A stretch of DNA of 64,000 nt from Camellia lanceoleosa (lineage: Eukaryota; Streptophyta; Magnoliopsida; Ericales; Theaceae): contig CM045770.1 in the NCBI GenBank assembly GCA_025200525.1, positions 125,403,429 to 125,467,428 of the forward strand. The letters are read 5' to 3'. The notes under the pieces are model-generated. The model did not search any database and was not told the DNA's origin. It saw only the letters and a list, made by a program, of their open reading frames with translations. The translations under genes and the position numbers were made by a program. Positions 11,605 through 22,400 of the stretch are shown in pieces (within the stretch, counting starts at the first letter, position 1; the number at the start of each line of letters is the position of its first letter).

Positions 11605-13589
11605 GTCTCATTTTCATCTCATTTTCATAGCATTGAGCATGCTAGGTTGTATATTAGTTGCATTTCATGCATATCATGCATATCGCACGGGAAACGAGGT
11701 ACATTCCGTACTCCGAGTGACGGAGTGTGTCTCAATTCCCCAGTTACCGACACTCCGGATTACCCATGATGGAGTTAGGTTTTTGTTGTAGCATGCACCT
11801 ACATTCATCCCTACATTGAGTTGTGCAATTCGACTCCTCGGCCATCATGCATCGATATGCGTGATTGGTGGCACGAGGATCGAGGCATGCATATATTTGT
11901 GAAATACACTGCTGTGCCCTTTTCCTGCTCTCTGTTGCAGCAAAATTCAGAGTTTAGCAACTTTCGGAGTCGGACGCGCATTTCGAGAAATATTGCCAAC
12001 AGAGGCTAATCGGGGCATCCCAGTGGATTTCCGCGCCAGGCAGCCCAACATGCGGCATCTATCAGAAGCGAGGCAGTCCCTGGCTTGCATGCCAGTTTTA
12101 CCGCTTTTCTTAGTTAATTTGTCAATTAATTAGAATTTGTATATTTATTCGGACTGTATATTTATTCGGACCCTCTGTGCGAGGGCATAATTGTAATAAG
12201 GGTGTGTGAGTGTGATGTATGTCTTCCAACCCCCATTTCTTTCTCCCTTTTATTTACCCGCTTTGGATGGTTAGATATAGGGCATATTTCAATTAGCATC
12301 TGATGTAATGACATGTTTGCATCATTCATCTGTATTGCATGCATCGGGCTCGGCGCATCATACAAACTGCATTTGTATTTCAATTCTAAGTTGAATACGT
12401 GATAGTTGTAGCATCTCATATACCATGTTTAGAATAGCCGAGCCTACTATAGTTTGCATTTTTGTATGTGTTGCATTAGGCATTTCAGTATACTTAGGAT
12501 CATGCATGATTTCTAATAAGCTTCCTGTTTTGGCTTGGAGTACTCGGTAAGTTTTATGCTTTAGCATCCTTGCATGCGTGTGAGTGTTGCCATGACTGCG
12601 TGCTTACCATGAGGCTATATGCTTATGTGATATAACTGCCTTGAATGCCTGTGGGTGGAGGTTGAGTTACCTGAATTGGGACAATTAAATCATTTTAAGC
12701 CCACTAGATTGTGGCAAAATCAGATTTTTAAGCCTACCTGCGGGTAGCAAACCATCTTTCACAAACAAACATGAAATGTTTAGTTCCAATTCAGATGGCC
12801 CAGTCTATACTTATTTGCTGCGAGCATCACATAGTAATCTAGGCAAATAACCAGAATAAGAACTCACAATGTTTTCAAAATCAGATATCATGGTTAGTAG
12901 AGGGCGGTCTTTGGCCGGGCGAGAGTGCTCACGATGTGACCTTCCCTAATCGTCCAAGTTCTCGAGCGACTTTGGTGATGGCGGACCGTGGCCTTTTGGC
13001 ACCGAGTCGGTTTCCTAAATTTCCCATTTTAAAATATTTAGGTGGCGACTCATATCCGCAAAGCAGTCCATGTTTGGTACTTCTTTTCTAAAAATCTGTT
13101 TTTCTCAAAACGATTTGCCAGATTTGGACTCTTTGGTTCAAGATTTAGAACCGCAACAAAATCGAGTCCGAACTGTAGCGAGGTCCCTCGCGGGCGTTGT
13201 TACACACACACGCACACTTATTTACAACATTTGCCCTCTCGACGGAGGGTCCGAATAAAGAGCTAACTAGCTAATCTAAGCTAATTAAACTAATTATTAC
13301 AAACAATGCTAATTAACTATTCCTAGTTAACTAATAATTACAACACGAATAAGTAGCTAAACGCATTAACTACTTAAATTACATAACCAAAGCATAAACT
13401 AGCTAAGCAAATTAGCTAAATAAAGCAGTAAAGCAGAGGTGCCCTCAGAGGGAAGAATGCATGGATGCCCGATCACCTCGTTTGGAAATCCGTCGCGATG
13501 CCCCAACTTGCCTTTGTTTGTAATTGTTCTCAGAACCTTGCAACAAGCTCCAGAAAGCTTAAACTCCACCATGGGAACCTATGGGAGGG

Positions 13590-13700
13590 CTGCCGACCAG
13601 TTGTTGGCATTAGAGACCACCTACCGACCACTTTCTGTGCTGAAAACCAGAAAAAGTGGTCGGCCAGCCACTTTATCTGGTCGGCTGACCAGTTTCTGCT
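13590..13700 (-). repeat. Downstream GGCCGACCACTT module array of LTR R
   Basis: Repeated GTGGTCGGCCAGC-type units, just after the presumed acceptor at 13717. The same modules are in the U3 of this LTR (17525-17710). Confidence 0.7.
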
Positions 13701-13716
13701 GCTAGACTTCAATTTG

Positions 13717-16380
13717 CTGCAACAGAGAGCAAGAAAGGGCATTGCAATGTATTTACAAGATATGTGTGCATAACCACCCTCCCTATCATTTCATGAGCTC
13801 AAGGGGGTGTGGTTCTCGACCCTTGGGCCACCAATCGCGCATCTCGATGCATGATGGCCAAGAGGCGAAATTGCACAATTCAATATGGAAATGAATGCAC
13901 AAGTAAACACATAAGGCCTAGAACTCTATCATGTAGGATCAAGAGCGTCGGTGACTGAGAATTGAGGCACGTTTCATCACTTTAAGTATGAAACGTTCTT
14001 TGTTTCTCGTGTTTGGACTAACACCTATTCCAAACAAAATGCAACACATAACATGGCATGCACAATGCTGTGTAACATGGATTATGCAAATATGCAATAT
14101 GACTTGGGCATGCAAACATGCAATGCAACATAAACAACCTAACAAGGCTAATGACATGCACAATGCTAATGCATGCATACTCAATGCAAGACAACATAAG
14201 CATGCAACAATATGATATAATGCAACTAGCATACACAATGCGAATGTCTACTAGCATACACAATGCAATATGATCATGGCATACTCAATGCAATATGATC
14301 ATGGCATACACAATGTGAATCAAGAGCATGGCATGCGCAATGCAAACAATAACATAATATGCACGATGCGATGTAGCATGGCATACACAATGCTCAATGG
14401 ACTTAAATCGAATGTGGGTAGACCTCAGCCATGCCCAAATCAGTGGCCATAACACCAAAACAACGACACAAAATACAAAGCATGCATGCACAATGCATTG
14501 GCCAACCAAGTAGGCCTAAGAGCACAACCCTCAAGAAGGCTCAAGGAGTGACAAATGCGGAAGTGTAACAGCACTAAATGCACTGAAATGAGGTAAGAAA
14601 TGATGCCAAATCATTCAAACAATGCAAGCATAGCATGTAAAGGTCCTAAAGCATGAAAGCTAATAAAGAGGACTGCAAAGAAGCCATGCAATACATGGCA
14701 AATATGCATGAACCAACCATGGACAGAGCTGAAATAGGTCGAAACATTGACCAAAACATGCTAAGATGGAGGCTCAAAGACCTAGGCATGCAAGCATACA
14801 TACTAGGCCACAAACTAGGCAACAATGCACAACACTCAAAGGCATTCAAAGCATGAATGAAGTGGGAACATGACAATGCTAAAAGCTCTGAAATGAAGTA
14901 TTAAATGATGCCAAATCATCTAAATAGCTCAAAGATAGCATGCATGAGTCAACAAAACACAAAGCTAGCAAGGCCAATTGCGCTACAGCTATACAAAGCA
15001 TGGAGGATATGGGAAAGGCAACCCAAAATAGTCTTAGAACATGTCAAAATGATACTAAAACATGCATGGAAGAAAGCCGAAACAAGCTATCACGAAGGGC
15101 ATAAGGCATGATGCATATAAGGCAAATAAGGTGGATTACACTACACCTATTAAGACCAAGCATGGAATGGCTTAAGCAACAAAATCAGAGTTATATCATG
15201 ACATAATAACCCTAAAAACACACTGAAATGATGGCTCTCAAGCAAAGGCATGAAGGCATACGCAATGATTCATGTTAAGGCATAAAGGGACAAACCCTCC
15301 AACACATTGAATGAGTGATAAATGCAAGTGCATGAGCATGAAACATGGACTGAAATCACATATGAAATGATTCCAAATCATTCAAATAGGCCAAGTAAAG
15401 CATGCTAGTGGACTTGACATACAAAGCTAACAAGCTAGAATGCACTATAGCTATACAAAGCAAGTCATGCATGGCCAAAACAACCAAAATCAGAGCTATA
15501 GCATGCTAAAACATGGACAAAAGCTTCTTGAAGTTAAGCCAAAAGCATGCTAGAATGACATGTTAAAGCATGACGCATGTTAGGCTAATTCATGGAAATG
15601 CACTACAAGTGCATGGAGCATGCAAGAGGTGACCAAACCAAACCCTAAAAGAGGTATGACATGGAAAAACATCACCAAAAACATGCTTAAATGGAGTCAA
15701 CATGAGCTAGAAAGACATGCTACTTCATGAAGCATACAAGACTAGTTTATGAAATTTACACTACAAGTGTATAAGGCATGCAAGAGCCAACTAAACCAAC
15801 CCAAAACAGATCTAAGTCATGTTAAAACAACACCAAAAACCTACTGAAATGGCACCAAAACAAGCTAGAGAGACATGCTCAAACATGAGGCACACAAAGC
15901 TAGTTTGTAAGATTTACACTACAAGTGTCTAAGGCATGCATGGAATGACTAAACCAAGTCAAAACAGATCTGAGGCATGCTGAAATAACCCCAAATACAT
16001 GCTAAGAACAAGCCAACACAAGCTTAATAAACATGCTCACACATGAGGCATTTAAGACAAGTATACAAGACACAAGGAGAGGGGATACCCTCTCCTGTTT
16101 AGGACCCCAAAACTACCTTTCCACCACTAAAAATCCTCTAGATTTCAGTGGTAGAAAGGTCATGCAAAGGCTATAACAAGAGCCTAAAGGGATGGCTCAA
16201 AACAAGGCCTAACAAGGCCTAAGAGGGGGTAGATCACCCCCAATGAAAAAGTGACCTTAAACAAAGATCTTAACCATGCAAAAATAGAACTTTTTCCAGT
16301 TAAGAGCTAAGCTTAAAACAATATGCAAGTTAGGCTAAAAGCTTAAGCAAAAATGGGGGATTTAAGGGTTAAAGACTCAC
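13717..16380 (-). other. Putative intron inside LTR R
   Basis: On the minus strand the donor ACAAGG|GTGAGT is at 16380 and the acceptor TCTCTGTTGCAG ends at 13717, the same strings as in S1. The interval of 2.66 kb is rich in CATGC-type words. Intron status is inferred. Confidence 0.45.
13975..14015. repeat. ACGTTTCAT inverted repeat in LTR R
   Basis: ACGTTTCAT and ATGAAACGT are separated by about ten bases. The same hairpin is in S1 near 24561-24590, so it is conserved between subfamily members in opposite orientation. Confidence 0.7.
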
Positions 16381-16636
16381 CCTTGTAGAACCTCTTGCCA
16401 CTCTTGCCACTCTAGTAGGTTTTTCAAGCTCAAACCAACCCAAGAACACCAAAACCAGCTCCTAAGCACCTCAGCAACAAAAGGATGGTGTTTGATTGTG
16501 TGTTTGTGTGAAAAAATAAGAAGAAAAGGGACTTTTTAGCCCAAATATGAGAAGAAGGGAGCAAAATAGAGATAGGAGTGTATCTATATCTCAATGCCAA
16601 AATTCTGAACCTGAGATAAGAGGGAGGAGGTTCCCT

Positions 16637-16642
16637 CTTATA
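16637..16642 (-). promoter_or_regulatory. TATA box of LTR R
   Basis: TATAAG on the minus strand. Removing the 738-bp hAT element and its 8-bp duplication puts it about 50 bp from the G-box palindrome, as in the other LTRs. Confidence 0.55.
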
Positions 16643-16690
16643 AAAAACCAAGCACCAAGCTTGTTGAAGAAGTTTGAAGCTAGATGCAAT

Positions 16691-17428
16691 CATTGTTTTC
16701 AAACCCGGACCGGACTGGCCGGTCGGAACGGTTGAACCGGGCCTTGTTCCGATCCGGTCAACCCCCTAAACTCGGATTGGGGCCAAAACCGGGAAAAACC
16801 GGTGACCCAGTGGTCGAACCGGCCAAAACCAGTCTGTCTTTTTTTTTTTTTTTTTTCTTTCTTTCTTATATATATTTATATATATATATATAAAAATATA
16901 TTTCAAAATTTTGACTAAAAATTCTTATTTCAAGAGTCTCCTCTCATAAGAAAGAGTCTCATTGAAAGCTTGAGAAGATTATGAAAGTCTATTCTTATTT
17001 ATAGGAAAAGATTTTTCAAAGAGAATCTACAAAATTCTTTGTGGAATTCAATCAAATTATTTGAAACATATTGATTGGAGGGAGAGTTGAAAATTTCATT
17101 TCTCTCCAAAATTAAATCTAGCATTCAATCAATTTATTTGGAGGGAATGTTTAAAAAATTTAATTTCTTTGAAATAAAGTGACTTTTTTTTTTTTTATCA
17201 ATTATGACTTTATTAAATATTATTAATAAATACTATGCAACAATTTTTATTTTTATTTGATTATTTATATATATTTTTATTTATTTATAATTTATAATTA
17301 TATTTTTTAATTATATAATATTAATTATGACGTCACGGTTCGACCGCTTTGACCCGACGGTTGAACCGGTGACCCGTCCACCCGGTCCCTTTTCCGGTTC
17401 GCTCACCGGTCCGATTTTGAAAACATTG
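16691..17428. mobile_element. hAT-type non-autonomous element (738 bp) with 8-bp duplication GATGCAAT
   Basis: Ends CATTGTTTTCAAA and (reverse complement of the right end) CAATGTTTTCAAA, extended by GGACCGG on both sides. Flanked by GATGCAAT at 16683-16690 and 17429-17436. The 8-bp duplication is diagnostic of hAT. Arms are GC-rich (ACCGG words) and the centre is AT-rich, with no transposase. It lies inside LTR R, between its G-box and its TATA box. Confidence 0.9.
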
Positions 17429-17440
17429 GATGCAATCTTT

Positions 17441-17456
17441 CCATACACGTGTATGG
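17441..17456. promoter_or_regulatory. G-box palindrome of LTR R
   Basis: CCATACACGTGTATGG, a perfect 16-bp palindrome with a CACGTG core (bHLH/bZIP G-box), twelve bases from the hAT element. Conserved in S1, S2 and the LTR of element C. Confidence 0.65.
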
Positions 17457-17524
17457 AGGATGCAATCTGTGCACTCCAACTGGCACAGTTGGCATCCACA
17501 ACACCTGTAGAATATGCAGGAAAG

Positions 17525-17710
17525 CTGCCGACCAGTTGAAGTGGTCGGCTAGCTGCTTTTACTGGTCAGCCGACCACTTTTTCGGAGAAAGTGGTTGGCC
17601 AGTCACTTAAAGTGGTCGGCCAGCTACTTTTTCTGGTTTTCCAGGACAAAAAGTGGTCTCCCAGAAAGAAAAGTGGTCGGCCAGTGGCTGGAAAGGCCAA
17701 AAGTGGTCGT
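17525..17710 (-). repeat. U3 GGCCGACCACTT module array of LTR R
   Basis: Many copies of GTGGTCGGCCAG and relatives, upstream of the promoter in the LTR's own orientation. Self-complementary words such as GGTCGGC...GCCGACC recur. Confidence 0.75.
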
Positions 17711-18415
17711 CTAGGTATCCAAATTGAAGCCCCAGAAGTTAGCTTTCCAATGGCACCAGCCTTGCATCAAAATTCTAACTATGCAAAAAGTTATACTTGT
17801 TTTGGTGAAGCCGCGCAGTTTCGGTCCAACCAGATTGATGCCCTACTTCAACCAACCATGTCTCCCCCGTTCGGACTTGGCTTTAGGAGATTCTTGAGTG
17901 CAAAATGAAGCCTCAGAAGTAAGCTTTCCAACGGTGGTGGTCTCATAGCTGAAATCCAAGTATGCAAATGAATAGGCCCTATTCAGCGAGGGCTGCTCGA
18001 CTCTCTCTTAACGGTTCATGCTCATTTTCTCCCCCAACAGGGTTTCTTCCCTCTTCTGTTCTTTTCTTTAACTCCAAACCCCTAAACAAGGTGTTTTGAA
18101 GGATTTTTCAGAGATTTCATCTCTCTTTCATTCATTTCCACTTTGTCCTTGCTCGGTTTACTGAAAAGTGCAACATTTAACGAAATGCGAGCCTCGGAAC
18201 ATCGTAGGAACTTTGTTTCAAAAATGTTTTGAAAGAGAGGGTTTTAAGGTCTAAAAACCATTCAAAATAGCTTTGGTCCAAAATGGGGTGTGAGGTTAGG
18301 ATTTGACTCTCCTCTTGCCGAAGGAATTGAACATTTGCACTGCACAGCTTTCAACACCAAGTAAACCATCAGTAACGCCCAAGTCTTAAGGGTGGTCAAA
18401 AATGGGGTGTCTATA

Positions 18416-19236
18416 GTTGCATCATATGTCATGTTAAATAAACTGAACCTAGTAGTTGCATTTTGTATGTGTTGTATTAGTCATTTACATATTAGGGCAT
18501 ACATTTTTCTAACCATTTTCTTCTATTTTGGCTTGCCCGGTTAAATACTAGGTGAGCATTTTTTTCTTTAGCATATTGCTTGTATGTTTGTGTTGCCATA
18601 TCAAGTATGTTTACCAGGAGGCTAGGTGCTTAGCATATTGAATGCCTGTGGATGAAGGCTTTTTCGCTTTAATTGGGATGATTTGATTAATGTGCATATG
18701 AGCTTACTTTTTCAAGTAGCACATATTTAAAACTCTTTTCAAAAACATAAAAATTAAAGCATTCCAAAGTGAGTGACTTAATCTATACTTGTGTGCCTCA
18801 TATAGTAAAATTAGCACAATAATCGGAACAAGAACATAAAATATACATAAAAATCACATCATGATTAGTAGAGGCTGATCATTGATCGCGTGAGTGGAGT
18901 GCTCAATTCATGACATTTCCCTCTTATACCTAAGTTCCCGAGCTGAGACACTTTGGTCATGACGGACAAGTGGCCTTTGGTATGAGTCACGGGTTTCCTA
19001 TATTTCCCAAAAATATTTAGGTAGGGACTCTGAAATTTGGCAATGTAATCCATTTCTAGCATTCTTAATGATCAAAATGGATTTTTCTAAAAGTTGCCGA
19101 ATTTGGACTCATGCATGTTTTATCCATTTCACATTGCACTTGTGAAACCAAATTCAAAATCACGGGAGTCTGAACTGTAGGGCCATCGTATCCGAGGAGA
19201 CTAAACCCCTCCGAGGAGCATGAAAAGCCAACTACA
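18416..19236 (+). repeat. LTR fragment F: 3' part of an older forward LTR
   Basis: Matches the last 800 bp of the family LTR (for example 12420-13200 and 30130-30900), including the spaced words for the GAGTCTGAACTGTAG region. It ends ACTACA at 19236, where copia sequence begins. Its 5' part is missing because R begins at 18415; in the nested model it lies beyond element A. Confidence 0.65.
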
Positions 19237-19673
19237 ACAGTTGGGCCATGTGACCAGTTGTCGAGATAAAAACAACCTCCAGTTGTGCTTTTGCAATCAT
19301 TTGCACATCCTACCCAATCGCCATCAGAAAAGTAGATAATTTCGGCTGTGGTGTTGGAAGAAAACCAGATCCCATACCCCAAAGTCCCACTCACATAGTT
19401 GAGAATGCGCCTGACAGCTAAAAGATGAGACTCTTTAGGACTAGCTTGATAGTGGGAACAAACACCAACACTAAAAGCAATATCAGGCCAACTCGCTATG
19501 AGATATAAAAGACTTCCTACCATGCTCCTATAAAGAGTAGAATCAACATCATTGCCAAAGAAGTCTTTAGATAGATGAAGGTTTGTGCTCATCGGGGTAC
19601 GTGCAAGTTTAGAAGACTCAAGACCAAACTTAGACACAAGATTCTTTGCATACTTAGTATGAGACACAAACAT
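19237..19673 (-). pseudogene. copia RNase H and RT thumb region, truncated
   Basis: RNase H would remove RNA from the RNA-DNA hybrid during reverse transcription. Seen: KYAKNLVSKFGLESSKL, then the conserved SMVGSLLYLIASWPDIAFSV, the linker SHYQASPKESHLLAVRRIL and the RNase H start YFSDGDWVGCANDCKSTTGG. The frame stays typical to GGCFYLDN near 19250 and then becomes unrelated sequence, so the C-terminal half is missing. The boundary coincides with the end of LTR fragment F. Confidence 0.85.
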
Positions 19674-19694
19674 GCCAGATGACAGCTATTTAAC

Positions 19695-20420
19695 TTAAAG
19701 ACCCAAAAAGTAAGACAACTCGCCCATCATGCTCATTTCAAATTCACGTGTCATGCAATCCGAAAAATATTTAACAAGCGATTCAGATGTGGATCTAAAC
19801 ACAATGTCATCAACATAAATTTTAGCAACAAGAATGTGTGACTTAGTATGTTTCACAAATAAGGTCTTGTCCACGCTACCTCTTTTAAAATCATTGTCAA
19901 CAAGAAAAGAGGTCAATCTATTATACCAGGCACGGGGGGCTTATTTCAATCCATACAAAGCCTTGTCTAACTTGTAGACATGATTCAAAAATTTAGGGTC
20001 CTTGAAACCTTTTGGTTGCTCAAAATAGGCTTCCTCCTTCAACCACCCATTCAGAAAAGCACTTTTTACATCCATTTGAAACAGTTTAAATCCAAGAAAA
20101 AAAGCAACAACAAGTAAGATATGAATAGATTTAAGACGTGCAACAGGAGCAAACGTCTAATCATAGTCAACCCCCTCAACTTACGTGTAGCCTTGAGCAA
20201 CCAACCTAGCCTTGTTCCTAATGATAGTACCATTCTTATCAGATTTATTCTTAAAAATCCATTTGGTGCCTATCACATTAACATCATTCGGTCTAGGTAT
20301 AAGTGCCCAAACTTTGTTACGTTCAAATTGACCCAATTCTTCATGCATAGCATTTACCCAATAATCATCATGTAGGGCCTCTTTTATGTTTTTAGGTTCA
20401 ATTATAGAAACATAACACAC
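19695..20420 (-). pseudogene. copia reverse transcriptase, broken
   Basis: Catalyses DNA synthesis from element RNA. Seen from the right: IEPKNIKEALHDDYWVNAMH, then NVIGTKWIFKNKSDKNG and NKARLVAQGYT (20420-20181), the canonical copia RT entry. The middle is out of frame but still readable around 19930-20100. The catalytic YVDD box is at VAKIYVDDIVF, followed by EFEMSMMGELSYFLGL (19916-19695). Frameshifts between the blocks inactivate it. Confidence 0.85.
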
Positions 20421-20486
20421 ATGTGATACCTCCTCCTGAATTTGCCTTCAGGTTTTCATTTGATCAGTGACACTTCCTATCACTTG

Positions 20487-21256
20487 TTAAATAGGATGAT
20501 TTAGTTTCACCCTTGATGATGGCTCCAAGATAGGAAATAAGGAGACTGGATTGGACATGGTAGAACCTCCTTTAGTGTTTGTAGTATTTGGGCTTGACAA
20601 ATGATATGGTGTTTGTTCATCCTCTTGAGTTTTGCCTTGAGTTTCCTCTTGGCTTGAAGTAGCCACATTTTGTGCTTGAGGATTACCTTTTTCCTCCTCA
20701 TGTAGAGATGCTATTGGAGAACCTGTGTCATCTACAACCACATTGATAGATTCCATGATAGATAGAGTATGAAGATTATAAACACGAAAGGCTCTACTAG
20801 TAGTTGAATATCCTAGAAAAATACCTTCATCACTACGGGAGTCAAATTTGCCCAAAGGCTCTCTATCTTTGAAAATGTAACATTTACTCCCAAAAGTTTT
20901 GAAGTATTTCACATTAGGTTTCAACCCTTTCCACAGATCATAAGGAATTTGCAAAGTACTAGGCCTCAAATACACATGATTTACAACATAAACTGCAGTA
21001 TTTAAGGCTTCAGCCCAAAAATTGAGAGGAACTTTCTTGCTCAAAAGCATAACTCTAGCCATTTCTTGAACCACGTGGTTCTTCCTCTTAACAACACCAT
21101 TTTGCTGTGGGGTAATAGGAGTAGAAAATTCATGTTTGATGCAATGCATATCACAAAAATCCAAAAAAGAAATATTTTCAAACTCACAACCATGATCAGT
21201 TCGGATTCTAGTGACACGCCTAATGGTATCTCTACGTTCATTTCAGATCTTTAGGG
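20487..21256 (-). pseudogene. copia integrase, C-terminal two thirds
   Basis: Integrase joins the DNA copy to the genome. Seen: the core block HEFSTPITPQQNGVVKRKNH with the catalytic-region PQQNG, then NFWAEALNTAVYVVN and the GKFDSRSDEGIFLGYSTTSR motif typical of copia. The N-terminal part of the core is at 30960-31145, on the other side of solo LTR S1. A frameshift near 21165 and a stop near 21250 are present. Confidence 0.85.
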
Positions 21257-21849
21257 TGTAGACACCCCATTTTTGACCGACCTTAAGACTCAGACGTCAT
21301 TGATTGAGTGCTCGATGATTGCGCATGTTGTGCTCGTTTCGAGGTTTCAGAGTTTTCAGTTGAGTGCCTTGCCTCCAAGCCTCTGAACTTTTTCTGTTTC
21401 GGCTCGGTTTGCGGACCAAGCCTTGTTTCTCTTCCTTGGAGGGAGGGAGAGGTCTTGTAGACCATCCTTTGGTGGTCGTGGACCACTTTTCGTGGTCGTA
21501 GACCACTTTTCCTGTTTGGAGACTGGTTTTCGGTTTCCGGAGCCTTTGGCCGCGCGCTTTGTCTCGGGACCTCTTAACGTTCTCCGTTTGGCTTGGTTTT
21601 CGGACCACACCTTGTTGCCTCTTCCTGAAGGGACACTGTGGTCTGGGAGACCACTTTTGGTGCTCGCAGACTAGTTTTCGGGTCTCCCGGCTGTGCGCCT
21701 TGCCTCCCGGACTTTCGTCTTGAATCCCTTTTGGTTTGTTTTTGGCACAAACCTTGTATTCCTTGTTTGGAAGGTGGTACAAGGGTGGGAAACCAGTTCT
21801 TCCCCTTGGAGACTACTTTTCTTCCTGCCAGTTTTCAGCCTGAACCGTT

Positions 21850-22015
21850 TTCTTGGTCTTTGGGCCACCTTTTCTGGTCGGCCACCACACCACCACCTTG
21901 GTCTCATGCTGCAGACCACCACTCCCACTTGGCCGACCATTTTTTGCCTTGGCCGACCACTTCCACTGGTTGGCCGATCAATGGTGGCTGGCCACTTCAA
22001 GTGGTCGACTTTTCA
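21850..22015 (+). repeat. U3 GGCCGACCACTT module array of S1
   Basis: Repeated TGGCCGACCACTT and TGGTCGGCCACC words, several self-complementary. The same words return after the acceptor at 24865-24965. Confidence 0.7.
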
Positions 22016-22068
22016 ACTCACTGAGATATTTTCATCTAGCTGGCACAGTTGGAAGGCACCAGAACCAT

Positions 22069-22145
22069 CCTCCATACACATGTATGGAGGGATGGCCTTG
22101 GACCCTAAGCTTTTCCAACAAGCTTACACTTTTGTTCTCTATAAG
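22069..22145 (+). promoter_or_regulatory. Putative promoter of S1: G-box-like palindrome and TATA
   Basis: CTCCATACACATGTATGGAG at 22070-22089 is a palindrome apart from its central pair. TATAAG at 22140-22145 follows by about 50 bp and lies between TTCTCT and AGAGAGAA. Confidence 0.55.
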
Positions 22146-22400
22146 AGAGAACCTCCCCCTTCCTCCTCTAGGTTCAGATTTTCTTGCTTGAGCTATACAT
22201 ATACACCTTTGTCTCTATATTGCTCTTGTTCTTCATTTTTGTGTTCAAAAGTGTTATTTCTTCATACTTTAACACACAAACACACACTCAAACACCTTAC
22301 TCTTGTTGCTGAGGCTTCTTAAGGTTGGTTTTAGAGTTTTTGGACTGGTTTTGGTCAGAAAAACTTGCTGGAGTTATAGCTTCAAAAGTGTTCTTCAAGG

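Larger units (their letters stand above)
10123..11940 (+). other. Putative intron inside the element A LTR leader
   Basis: A strong donor (CAAGG|GTAAGTAT, GT at 10123) lies about 265 bp after the TATA-like box. A strong acceptor (CCTGCTCTCTGTTGCAG, AG at 11939-11940) follows 1.8 kb later. The same donor and acceptor strings recur at matching places in other LTRs here. Splicing is an inference. Confidence 0.5.
1..13204 (+). mobile_element. Element A: gag-only long-LTR Ty3/gypsy (Tat/Ogre-like) element, left end off-window
   Basis: Seen: positions 1-993 match 12217-13204 almost base for base, so the window opens inside a 5' LTR and 8930-13204 is the matching 3' LTR. The LTR starts TGTAGACACCC, as do all LTRs of this family here. 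Between them lie a PBS, a frameshifted gag, hairpin and satellite arrays and a purine-rich tract. No protease, RT, RNase H or integrase reading frame is present in 3213-8929. Inference: a non-autonomous member of the Tat/Ogre group that would need pol in trans. It probably inserted into the reversed LTR at 13205-18415, whose 3' part would then lie beyond the left edge. Confidence 0.85.
8930..13204 (+). repeat. 3' LTR of element A (4275 bp)
   Basis: Starts TGTAGACACCC after a polypurine tract and ends near GTTGTTACA. Its last 988 bp match the window start. Layout: U3 with repeated GGTCTCTGAGACC-type motifs (9100-9780), promoter (9790-9860), presumed leader intron (10123-11940) holding hairpins, then a 3' part common to the whole family. 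It has no coding frame of known type; the long frames around 11033-11791 come from hairpin repeats. Confidence 0.85.
13205..18415 (-). repeat. Reversed LTR R (3' end missing), same subfamily as S1
   Basis: Reading the minus strand, it begins TATAGACACCCCATTTTTGAC at 18415 and runs through U3 modules (17525-17710), a G-box palindrome (17441-17456), TATA (16637-16642), a donor (16380), an acceptor (13717) and a second module array (13590-13700). It stops near a GTGTGTG run at 13205, losing about 0.9 kb of LTR 3' end. It matches S1 (21257-25541) in reverse. Likely the missing part lies left of element A, which inserted here. Interrupted by the hAT element at 16691-17428. Confidence 0.8.

Noticed and set aside
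11033..11791. 252-codon frame in the element A LTR
   Set aside because: Covers the six hairpins and is open in several frames because of repeat structure.
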